Assembly: GCA_023078555.1 (NCBI GenBank)
Contig: CM041199.1
Coordinates: 3,034,513 to 3,098,512, forward strand
Length of the DNA stretch: 64,000 bases
Source: Ulva prolifera
Lineage: Eukaryota; Chlorophyta; Ulvophyceae; Ulvales; Ulvaceae
Direction of reading: 5' to 3'
Shown here: piece after piece, positions 49,132 to 59,100 of the stretch
Layout: every line of letters begins with the position of its first letter
Position numbering within the stretch: the stretch's first letter is position 1
Made by a program: the position numbers and the translations under genes
Notes under the pieces: model-generated
The model's database searches: none
Told to the model about the DNA's origin: nothing
What the model saw: the letters and a program-made list of their open reading frames with translations, nothing else

Positions 49132-49596
49132 TTACAAGGACAAAGCAAGCAAGGCAGGTAGCACCGCAAGCAGCAACCAGGGGAACCGCACACCACGCAA
49201 CAAGCCACACGCAACACACACAAACACACCCACGCACCACCAGCGCCCGCGCCGGCCACAGCCACACAGCCACACAGCCACAAACACGCACAAGCATCAC
49301 ACCCAACACCGACAAGCACACCCACACGCCCACCCCCACCCGAACCCCGCCCACCAGCCAGGCGCAAGAGCCCCGAAAGAAAGCACATGCAGCCAAGGCC
49401 GCCGAACAAAGAAACAGCGAAACCCCACAACGACCCCCGCCCCGGGGAGGCCCCCGCCTCCCCCAGCACAACCCACCCCACCCAGCCCCTGCACACCACC
49501 CCGCCCACCCGCAAACCCATACCCGCAACCCCCCAAAGTCCAGCCCAGCCTGCCCACACCACCCGGCTGCGCCCTAATGGCAGGCCTGTCTATGTG
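49120..49596 (-). mobile_element. Short retro-insert, family 1, copy g (longest)
   Basis: Body 49132-49584 (453 bp), minus orientation, flanked by a perfect 12-base duplication CCTGTCTATGTG. Its 3' 100 bases match copies c and d; the 5' part is G/T-rich and not found in a or b, so at least two source subtypes exist. The long frames across it on both strands are composition artefacts (Pro/Thr/His-rich or Gly/Val/Cys-rich). Confidence 0.85.
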
Positions 49597-49627
49597 AGTC
49601 ATATGATCATGCTTCCATGATACAGCA

Positions 49628-49663
49628 CAGCACTGTCAGCACTGTCAGCACTGTCAGCACTGG
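49628..49663. repeat. Tandem repeat, CAGCACTGT x 4
   Basis: Four tandem copies of a 9-base unit, the last with one change, upstream of the A3 promoter. Confidence 0.85.
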
Positions 49664-49995
49664 CAGGTGCCTCAGCAATCAGATCTACAGCGGATTCAAT
49701 GTGCCTGAACGAACGCAGTTCAAGATCTCTCATGAAGAGACGCAGAGATTTACAGACTCGATATAATGTTCGACTGTCGGAGTTATGCGTTTAGCAGTGC
49801 ATGAATGCGACCGCTCAGCGTGATCAGATATCCATGCTACAAACGTGCATATGCAGTTGATCCAAGGTGCGGCCTGCAGCGACATATCGTGGCCGCCCAT
49901 GCTGACTCGGATGTGGAGCTCCACGTGCCGTTCAGCGTCCGAGCTCCAGAATCGGAAGGCGAGGCGGACTGATTCCGACTCGTGCGTGCGGGCAG

Positions 49996-50014
49996 CCAAT
50001 GGAAGATATATAAG
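49996..50014 (+). promoter_or_regulatory. CCAAT and TATA boxes of A3
   Basis: CCAAT at 49996-50000 and TATATAAG at 50007-50014, about 145-150 bases before the A3 start codon and in the same place as the A2 TATA box. The region from 49680 to the start codon is homologous to the A2 upstream region. Confidence 0.65.
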
Positions 50015-50157
50015 GCCCGGAACGCACAACCTGACATACGCTCCGAACATATCCTGCCGAAATCCACACATGATTTCCAAATTCACAACGTTGACCGCGA
50101 GTTGTCACACCAGCGAGCCTTCAAGGCTGAAGTTCGGCTGTATACACCGCGCACAAC

Positions 50158-52841
50158 ATGGCGGATTCCCAGTTTCGGATCACAATGATGCTTTGTGTCA
50201 TGCTCGTGGTCATGGGGGTACTGTTTGCCACTGTCGCTGGCCAAGACGTCCAAAGTACGCTCCTTCTCAGCAAACATGGACGGGATGCTGTATCTCGGGA
50301 TATCAGCGGTGCCCTGAATCCCAACATTAATCTGGTTACAGCGGAGCATAACTGGTCAGACCACGAATACGCAACGCGTGCACGCCAATATTGCACTCTC
50401 CGTGGGTTGAGCACTGCCGTCTCCGCGACGGAGGGTACTAGGCTAGCGCGCCGATGCCAGTGCAGACTCCTTTGCATGCTTGTAGCCATTCAACTCGATC
50501 GACGTCCGCCGCACGCTGAATCACGACAGCATTGCTGCCGACTTGATCTCATATGTTCTCAGATGGCGCGTTACGTAGTCGGTCACAGGCATCCAAGGAA
50601 TTACTTCAGCGATGCGGTAGCTGTCTGTTGGACACGGTTGCTCGTCCGGTACCTGCTCGTCGTTGCCCTATGACATATTGCATATGCATGCTTGCAGCTG
50701 CAGCTGCTATCTAGCAGGTACATGCTGCATGGTGATGCCTGTGCCTCAACCTATTCAAGTTGATTGCCTCCTCAGGCTTGACTGTCACTGTCAGTCCATG
50801 CAACTGCATGTTATTCGAATTCTGGTGTGTCCATTGCTACACGGCACCTGCAGGGCCTCAACCTGCCTGACTCTGCCCCTAAGAAACTGTTGCATGGCTG
50901 GGTGGATGAGGCTGCTGGGAGCCATGGTGCATGCATGCATACATCTATCTTATCTGATCTAGGCATTCAGCAAGCAGAACAGTCAGATAGAACTGAACAT
51001 TTACAGATTGAGTGTAGCATACTCATGATATTATGAAGGAGATGCATTTTGGGGTGGCATCAGATTCCATTTCTTGGACATACATGCATGCATGTCTCTG
51101 CTCACAGGTTTGGGCTGGGTAGTAGAAACGTGAAGCACAGCACAGCTGAATGGGATGTGGGAGAGTAACATTTACACAGAGCTGTGTTAAAGCTGTGCTT
51201 AAAGCATAACACGTACATAGAGAGAAGCTGACGAGTGGACAAATGATGATGTATTCAGACACCCCTGCACCATGAATATATGCTCCATAAACACTGGAAT
51301 GATCAGTCAGCTGGACCGATTTCAGGCCTGGCAGGATAGACTGAACAGTCTCCACAGGCGTAGTCAGGCTGTAGCAATGCATGCACATTGTGACCTGAAC
51401 AAGCAAGCGCATTGCATGAACTTTGAAGCATGTAAAGCAGGAAGTCTGCAGCAAGTCACAGCAGCATGGCAGCTTCTGCATGAGTTCCACCTGGCACCAG
51501 TGCACCATAAATAGCATTGCTGGGTCACAGTTCAGCGTTTTATGGCCTGCCATCCAATGATTGAACCCTCGTGTGTAATTGGAATTGATTCAATTGCGTG
51601 TGTATTTGGAATTGATTCAATTGCGTAGGCCCGAGCACCCGGCACTGCAACCGGCACAGCACCATATTGACGCACGCTGACGCCGCAGGAGTACTTTTAA
51701 ATATGAAGAAGTTATTCAGGGTGTGGCTGTAAAGCTGGTGCTGGCACAATCAGTCAGTGCATGCAGGGTCCAACGGCAGCCGATTCCCGAAGTTCCCTGG
51801 CAGCAAGACCAATGCGCGGCAGTGCAAGTCTGTGCCGTTCGGGGTTGACAAGTTCCTCAGGGCCCAGACCGGCTTCCCCTCCAACCTCCGCCAGTTCTTC
51901 CCCCCAGCCTTTGACGTTTCCGGGGAAGCGACGCCCCCTGCCATGGCAGGCACCACTCCTCAGAGCCTGCTTGCCTTGGCCGACATCCACGGAGCCATGG
52001 ACGCCTGGGTGCAGCAGCAGATTGAGTGCGAGTGCGGGGGCAACAAGGACAGCGCCGGCTGCCGGTACAAAGACTGGCAGCCCTGGAAACGGGTCAGAGC
52101 AACTGTCGAAACGTGCGGTGTTCGAGGGTTCTCCAACGGCAAGCGTGAGGAAATCCGAGTGAAGATCAAAGCCAAGAACGTCTTTGTGTTTGCCCAGGTG
52201 TGCTCGCCCCACAATGCCACGGCACAAATGCATGCGCACTCCCCAGTACCATCTGCTGTGGTGTGTATTTGTGATGCTCAAGCCATTAATGATCGGCATC
52301 TCTCTTCGGGGACAGCTTGAGGCTGAGCAGCCCTGAATGCACACTGCCACCGAATGCAGTGCCAAGTTGGATCGTGTACGGTCAGCTGTTCGCTATATCT
52401 GTTCACTATATGTTCACTATGTCTGTTCACTAACAGATACTTCAATTTCTGCAGTCGTTTGATGCGCTGAATGCGACAGGCTTCGACCTCCAGGCCACAG
52501 ACGCCATCTTCGGCGACAAGCTGACATCCAAGACGCCCATCGACACCAGCAAGTGGGTGTTTGGCGAGTCCAACTTTGAGTGGACGTTCAACAAGAACAT
52601 CGATGTAGACATGGGGCTCATCAACTTCTTCCTGCGCACGGGCGAGCCACCGCCGAACTCTGACGCCAACAAGTGGACGCCGCTGGACCTGACGCCGTAC
52701 CGGGCCGAGTTCCAGGTGAAGGCCAAGTCGGGGAGCGAGTGCCTGATCGTGGAGGCCATGAAGAAGGATGACGTGTACCTGCCCATCGAAGACGGGGAAG
52801 AACAGGAGTCGTTCGGCACGCCCAAGATCATCCAGTGCTGA
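50158..52841 (+). CDS. Secreted cysteine-rich protein, family A, copy A3
   Basis: Exons 50158-50254, 51767-52197, 52455-52841; 304 residues; same phases as A1 and A2. Exon 1 signal peptide: RITMMLCVMLVVMGVLFATV, then AGQD. Exon 2: SRFPKFPGSK, QCKSVPFGVDKFLRAQTGF and CECGGNKDSAGCRYKDWQPW. Exon 3 is nearly identical to A2 and ends KIIQC. Seven cysteines after the signal. Intron 1 is 1512 bases. It forms a recent duplicate pair with A2, including promoter and 3' flank, and its 3' end faces B1. No enzyme motif is visible; role unknown. Confidence 0.85.
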
Positions 52842-55656
52842 CGCTGCAGCAGTTGTTGGTGGACTGCCGCATGCATGTCACATGCACGGTGCCACATGCA
52901 GAAAGTCACACGGATGGGGTTGCTAGAGATCGCGTGGTGACGCGGCGCCCAGGTGGTTTGTGGTGCGAGCGCGCGCAGTGGGGCAGGAGGGGGTGCCTGG
53001 CTGGTGCATCCTCTGAAGTCTACATGCATTGTGCTCAAGGGGGAGGGGTGGGAGGGCATGGTGTTGCTGTGGGATAGCCGCACGGGCTCCCATGACTGTT
53101 GGATGTGGACGATGAGACTGCGCTGGGTAGATATGTGTGGAACTCGTAAGGTGCTTTACGAGATGAGAATAATTGGCCTCGATGCTGAACAAGGCGGCGT
53201 CGCAGGCTATGCTGGCGGTTTTCTTGGTGTGTACTTGGCTGATGGAATTGAGGGACAGGTGTGCCCTCGCAGAGAGATGTGTGCTGTACAGCAGATGCAC
53301 TCTGTGGGATGGCAAGGAGTGAAACAAGCGTTTTGTGCAGCCGAGTCGGCGGTGTACATGTGGTGGGGATTAGCTCACAGTGAATGAAGGGAAGGAAGAG
53401 ATGGCGAGATGGAAGCGTGTTTTTTGCTGTGTCGGAAGAGATGTAAATGCGTGTTTTTATGATCCAGAGCTACCATTCTGACTTGTGCGTGGATATGCAA
53501 AACTGTAGCATGTGTCCCTTCTGTCCCTGACAAGTCAACTGAAATCAATGCTTTGATCTGGCCATGCACCATCGCATGCACATCTCGGACGCACTCCAGT
53601 ATAATGCAAAGCAATATTGTGGGATCGAGTTGTGTGACCTGGTCAGTGTCGTGTCAAAGTGTATGCTTTGCTGCAACTACGATGGCCAACGCTCCTGGGT
53701 CGCGAGGGACCCTGTCAGGACTATGATCCGTGAAGCAGACCCCCGAAGGAGAGTTCCTGTGACGCACCTGTTTGGTCTCCCCTGTTTGGGTCTGACAGGA
53801 TCGCACATAACCTGTGTTTACTGCTTCATCGGAACTACACAGATTGTGTTTCAACTGCGTCTAGATGGATGTGGACCTCGGGCATCGGCACAGGCTAGAC
53901 ATCAGCTACCCGCATGTGGTTCCCAGATGACGCATGCGAGCACTGTGGTTCATTGGCAGTTATTTCAGCAGTTGGCTGTGAGCACAACGGGAGCTCAGGG
54001 AAACATCAGGGCTGCTAGAAATGCACAGTGCCTGCTCGCCTGAGAAATATAGTCACGATGCACGGCACGGGTGAATCATACAATTGGGGTGTACAGTGTT
54101 GTATTGCTGCCAGGGCCAGTGCGGTAATGTCCACAGAAGGGTATGAGTTGAGAAAGCTTTTGCTCTGAAGAGGTTGGTAGGCAAGAACACGTACACCACA
54201 AGTGAAGAACAGCACCAGGCAGCGAGTTGTCGAAGACCACGACTTGGAGCTACACATGGAAGCGCACAGCCGTGATTCGACGCTGCTGTGCAGCTGCTAG
54301 TCAATGATGCAGTGGTAATGGGCAGTGGCCAGTCTGGACACACCGCCCACTGCGAGAGACGTGATGAGCACACGAAAACGCATTACATCCAGTACACTGA
54401 ATTGTCTTTTATCGCAACAGGCAAGCGTGATCAGCATTAGCGAAGCAGGGACTGGCGACGATGGAAGACTTTTCGCGTGTTGACCAGCGCACGGACGAAA
54501 AGCGCAGATCTAGCTGAGAGCATACCGTGTACATATCAGTTTGCACAGAAGGGAATGGTCTTCAGCGGAGCAGCTACGATTGGGAAGTCGGCGACATCTT
54601 CTGTGCACCATGTCAGGGCGAGCGTTCAGTACTCCGATACGTTTCGTCCCAGGCTCCAGCCTTGCAAGTGTGTCTCTAAGCGAAATTAGAAGCTCTGGCA
54701 ATGGTCATGACGGGTGATCATCATGCAGAGATGGCCGGTGTAGTTGGCTCGCGTTGAGATTACCACAATATATTCCTGGCGCGTTTGGAAACGTTGAGAG
54801 AGTCCGGCACTAACACATGAATGTAGACATTCAAGAGTTAATATGGGCGCTCTCTCGTGTGCCTGAGGCGCATTGCCACTAGCCTGGTCAGAATAAGGCC
54901 TCTTCGGAGAGAAGGGAAGCTTCTGCATGCGCAGCTGGGGTGCTTGACGGCCCCCTTTGACACCCCACGCGTTGCACCTGCGGAGGACGCGCGGCAGCAT
55001 GTCTGCGACAGTGCAGCTGTCCGAACGCGAAAGTGACTGTATCGCAAAGACGATTTCGGAGCTGTCATGATCGTTGTCTCTGGAGGCTGAAACCACATGT
55101 ATCAGCACGTGCTTGTGAAACCACGTGTATCAGCACATGCTTGGCATAGCACTGAAATACTGGTCCACTGTAGCTGCCTATAGAGGCACATGCGCAGGCC
55201 TGGGCCCTTCGCACACCCACCCGAGAGTTGTTCATGAAAGCCACAAGTGCATCCTAGACCAAGTTCATAGATTTTTATGCCACGCAGATCTCTGGCGGTA
55301 AACTTGAGAATAGACGCCGCAGACATGTAGCTATAGTCACCTTGCTGCTGACACTGTATCACAAGCTATTCCATGACATACTATATAGTATTATACAACA
55401 TTGCCAAGGTCTCCACTGTCACTCCTTCGCAGCAGCCAGCCCTCCCGCCGGCCGTAGCTACAGGAGCGCCCGAGGGGTAGACTCATGAGCTGATCGCTCG
55501 AGCGATCCACACAAAGACGCATGCCTACACGTGATCGTTGCATGCGTACTCCCGCAGACCACGCCATTCACACGCCATTCACCGCCACCGTAGACCACAG
55601 CGACGGCGTCACCGATGTCAAGGAGCCCCCCGGGCTGCAGCATGTCACCGCCGCCA
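52842..55656. other. 3' flank of A3 and interval to B1
   Basis: Duplicate of 45648-48466. It probably contains the A3 3' untranslated region (TGTAAA at 53442) and the downstream side of the convergent B1 gene. No additional gene is supported. Confidence 0.6.
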
Positions 55657-56736
55657 TCACCACCACCACCTCCCTGCGTCGCCGACGGGGTCCTCCCCGT
55701 ACACCTCCTCATACTCCTCGGCAAAGTCCTCCTCCTCCTCCAGGCCGTACTCCGGGCTGGCATACGCTGTCCGCACGTGGAACACCTCCAGCTTCACATT
55801 GATGTCACCTCCGCCGACTCGCACCACCCGGGTATGCATCACGTCCGGCTCCTCCCCATCCACCACGTAATTAACAAAGCCGGTCCTCGTCACATCGCCA
55901 TCCGAATCAACAGCAACCTCGTCCGCCGCAGCGCTTCCCGGCGGTGCGATCGTCTGGGTGCCCCGGGAGAGCTGCGCGAAATTGCACGGCCCACGCTCAA
56001 TGCGAAAGTATGGCCGTGTAACCAGGACGCGGCACTCGCAGATGCCAAACGGGTACAGCGGGGAGGGGCCCGGGCAGTGAGGGAGGTACCGCTCAGCCAT
56101 GCACTTGCTCTCCAGCACGACGGCGTGGCCACCGCCGGGCAGCGGCGCGCGCGTGTGGCGCTCCGGACACCCTGTCGTTGACTTACCCGCGATCTCTGCG
56201 CAGCCGATGTATGGCGCGGGTGCAGTTACGATGGCGGAGTCGTAATCGCCGAGCGAGTCCACGGGGAGGGTCGGCAGCTCCTCAGGCTGCAGCTGTACAC
56301 AAGGCAAGGGGAATTCACGTACACGCCGGCTGCGGCAGAAGTACAGCTTTTTGTTCTTCTTGCAGTGGCCGCTGCAATTGCCGTTCTTGCAAGAGACGAT
56401 CATGCAGCGGTCGCACTTTGAATACGTCCAGGGGTTGCGTTTGCCGTGGAGCAGGCTCCTCTGCGGCAGAGCGTATGCATGCGCGCCCGGGGGCGGCAGG
56501 TCGGCGTCAAAGGCTGCCTGGTCCGCTGCGCTGGCGACACCTGTCACCACGGCGTCATCGACCACAAATGGGTAGACTCTGTCGTTGCCCGGGCTAGGTG
56601 CAGCGCGAGATTTATTTGATGCATGCGTGTGCGTTGGATCCCGGAGGCCGGGGCTCTTGTCGGACACAAGTGCATGGACCACATGCACTGTGGGCAGGAG
56701 AAGCGAGGCGCTCAGGAACAGACACACGTTTGCCAT
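55657..56736 (-). CDS. Secreted cysteine-rich protein, family B, copy B1
   Basis: Single exon of 359 residues when read from MANVCLFLSASLLLPTVHVV; the in-frame ATG further upstream (56907) would place the signal peptide inside the protein, so I prefer 56736. After the signal peptide come a variable linker (YPFVVDDAVVTGVAS), a six-cysteine cluster (CDRCMIVSCKNGNCSGHC, then YFC), LPVDSLGDYDSAIVTAPAPY, seven more cysteines including ICEC, and an acidic C-terminus (EEEEDFAEEYEEVYGEDP). Fourteen cysteines are shared with B2. The frame then shifts relative to B2 and stops after GRWWW, so the Gly/Ser/Thr-rich tail of B2 is missing. No known family. Convergent with A3. Confidence 0.75.
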   Translation of the reverse strand: MANVCLFLSASLLLPTVHVVHALVSDKSPGLRDPTHTHASNKSRAAPSPGNDRVYPFVVDDAVVTGVASAADQAAFDADLPPPGAHAYALPQRSLLHGKRNPWTYSKCDRCMIVSCKNGNCSGHCKKNKKLYFCRSRRVREFPLPCVQLQPEELPTLPVDSLGDYDSAIVTAPAPYIGCAEIAGKSTTGCPERHTRAPLPGGGHAVVLESKCMAERYLPHCPGPSPLYPFGICECRVLVTRPYFRIERGPCNFAQLSRGTQTIAPPGSAAADEVAVDSDGDVTRTGFVNYVVDGEEPDVMHTRVVRVGGGDINVKLEVFHVRTAYASPEYGLEEEEDFAEEYEEVYGEDPVGDAGRWWW

Positions 56737-56907
56737 ATCTTTGCGCGGTGGTCCTGGTACACGTTGGCTCCTGCACATAGACAGCTTCCCATGTGGACCA
56801 GCTCCACATCTTCTCTTCTCACAACACATGTCAACAGCAGCTTCAACAGCTATGTGGTGTGTATGCATGGGAATGTGTGTGAAGATGCAGTGATTTGGCA
56901 GGGACAT

Positions 56908-56931
56908 GGGGGGGGGGGGGGGGGGGGGGGG
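56908..56931. repeat. Poly-G tract, 24 bases
   Basis: Run of 24 G on the plus strand, about 172 bases upstream of the B1 start codon (poly-C on the B1 coding strand). It could affect B1 promoter structure. Confidence 0.9.
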
Positions 56932-57329
56932 ATTTGTGTGACATGTATCTCAACACTGGCTCTCACTGGTCCCACATGTATGCCTGGAAGCAAGCTAAGG
57001 GTGATACAAGGTGCAAGAAAGAGCATCTGTGCAAGTGTGCCCCGCCCTAGGTTGCTGCTGCAGAAGAGCAGACCTTACAGGAAAAAAAACTGGTGCAGAC
57101 GAATACAGCAAAAGAATCTCTTCTGAGCGGGGATGCATTCGACTTTACCGCGTGCATGTTCGCATGTCGAGACATGTGGCATGCCTCGTGAGTGCAGCGA
57201 GAGACGTTGACGCGGCACAGAGCATCGCAATGCGGAACACTCGAGCTGTGGACGCGACGGCACACCTTGGGCAACGACTCTCCAGTCCGGATTCCCAGGG
57301 CTGCACACAGCAACGAGTACACCAGCGCT

Positions 57330-57720
57330 GCTATTCCGACGATGTCCGAAACGAGACGTACGACGTCGCTGTGGCGGATGCGCTCATCCGGGGTGATTCT
57401 CGGTTGTTCGATGATCTCAAGGCCTGGATGTGGTGCCTTCTTCGGACCAGGTGTGCTTCCAGATCACTGATTGCGCTGTTTTATAGCATTGAGCAAAGCC
57501 GTGGTTCACGGCACAGCCGTATGTGTGACTGTTGCTGTCGGGCTCTGGCGAATGCGAGCCGGCCATGCGATGTTGCCACGACATCGGACAGCCCGAGCTT
57601 TTCTGTGAGACTCACATCAATGCAGCATGTGTTCCGTGAAGTCGTAGTTTCTTCGCGTATCAGCAGGTAGCGCAGCTCGCTGTCACGGACACGGGAGCCA
57701 CCTGCGGTACCTGCGCGGCT
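57330..57720. repeat. Diverged duplicate of 62580-62980 upstream of B1
   Basis: Shared landmarks include GCGGATGCGCT, CAGCATGTGTTCC, CGCTGTCACG and ACATCATC in the same order. Each copy lies roughly 0.6-1 kb upstream of a B gene, so it probably belongs to the duplicated A/B unit. No coding frame is shared. Confidence 0.5.
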
Positions 57721-58973
57721 TCACATCATCATGGTACCGACACATCATAGGCACAGACGAATGAAACCACGCTTCTGAAAATCCTCCGATGTTCGAATGG
57801 GAGATGAGCGGCATAGCACAAGGGTATCGCACGAATACAAGGTAGCTGCCACACCCACGCCCGCCACTCACACCCAGGCAGGAACACTCGGAACACAGAA
57901 ATCTCAGACAACGCAACCTCGCTGTATGTCTCATTACGAGATAGTATCCATAGGCAGGTACGTGCCTCGCCGCGACGAACAGGCGGTCCATGCAGCCTGG
58001 AGGATGCCATCCCCAGGCCATTCAGTCAAGTTGCCTTGAACCTCCACACCATGCTGAGATAGGCGTCATCAAGCCAGCCGAGTAAATTACTGTCCATATG
58101 CAAGTTTCAGGGGAAATGGTTCAGAACAGGATCCGGTACCCATCGAATACAGAAAATATCTCCGAGTGTTGCAAAAGAATAGCTCTGAATGAATACAGCA
58201 CAAGAATTATCCATCTCTGAGAATCCAGGTGAACAGTGGACCAGCCTGCGTGTATAGCTGCACGAGTAGATGCACGGTCTTGTCTTGAATGGCGCAAATT
58301 CAGAGCCAGCTGCAGCTCACCACAGTGGTTGCATTGTCCACACTAGTGTCCACAGCTGTGTCCTGTGTGCGGGTCTCAGACTTCAAGCCAGGGTGCCAGC
58401 TCTGAAGCCGGTGTGTTCATTCTGGCTCCAGCTGGAGTCCAGCTGAGTCGGCTCCTAGTACGAATGTCAGAGTGTGAATGGGAAACACTCACCTGTACTC
58501 CACACCCACCCCCACCCATGCGGAGGGTGCACATATGCATGCTCGCCATGGCAGCCACGGCACAGCAGCGGCGCAGCATGGCGGCGTGGCGCAGCGTGCG
58601 CCACAGCGGCGGTGTGCTGCGCCACGCCGTCGCTGCGTCGCAGCACCTGCAGCAGGACCCCAGTGGTCACTTCCAGCCCACAGCCATCCCCGTGTCTCTT
58701 GTCAAGGCCCACCCGTAGCTGTCCTGGTACTGTGCCAGAAGTCTATGGAAGTGGGACATGCATGCGCACTCCCGAGCGCTAGCTGGTGTAGCATATGTCA
58801 GATGTTGTATGTGCCTCGATGTCGTGCCATATGGACCTCCCATGGGCGCAACATAGCAGCTCGTGTGAAGCGGCCCGACACTGCCAGTGCTCTCTGCAGA
58901 CAGCCGGCTTTTGCTTGCCATGTAACAGGTACGCTGTGTGATAGCCAGTGACAGACCATATCGGTTGCTGCAG
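57721..58973. other. No recognised gene; expected place of A4 exons 1-2
   Basis: By analogy with A3 this stretch should hold the first two exons of A4, but I found neither the signal peptide nor the CECGGNKDSAGC motif. Confidence 0.4.
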
Positions 58974-59100
58974 ACGATCCAGGCAGTGAGCGCCACTGCC
59001 TGCAAGTTCCAGGTACAGGTGCCAGTTTCGGGCGAGATTCTGACATCCAATATCAACTTAGACACAATAAATTTCATCTTTTGCGAACCCAATCGTGCAG
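58974..59100 (+). pseudogene. Family A relic (A4), start of exon 3
   Basis: After a TTGCTGCAG acceptor, TIQAVSATACKFQVQVP and GEILTSNINLDT, then FIFCEPN, align with SVDALTATGFDFQATDA, GDKLTSKTPIDT and WVFGESN of A2. The conserved core after that is lost. Downstream sequence to about 59350 matches 47130-47340, confirming that the relic lies in a duplicated unit with B2. Confidence 0.7.

Noticed and set aside
49031-49597. 188-residue plus frame (Pro/Thr/His-rich) and matching minus frames
   Set aside because: It is a translation of retro-insert copy g; composition, not coding, keeps the frames open.
55890-56907. Use of the upstream ATG at 56907 for B1
   Set aside because: It would put 57 residues before an evident signal peptide; B2 shows that the conserved start is at the MA.(V/L)CLFLS methionine.
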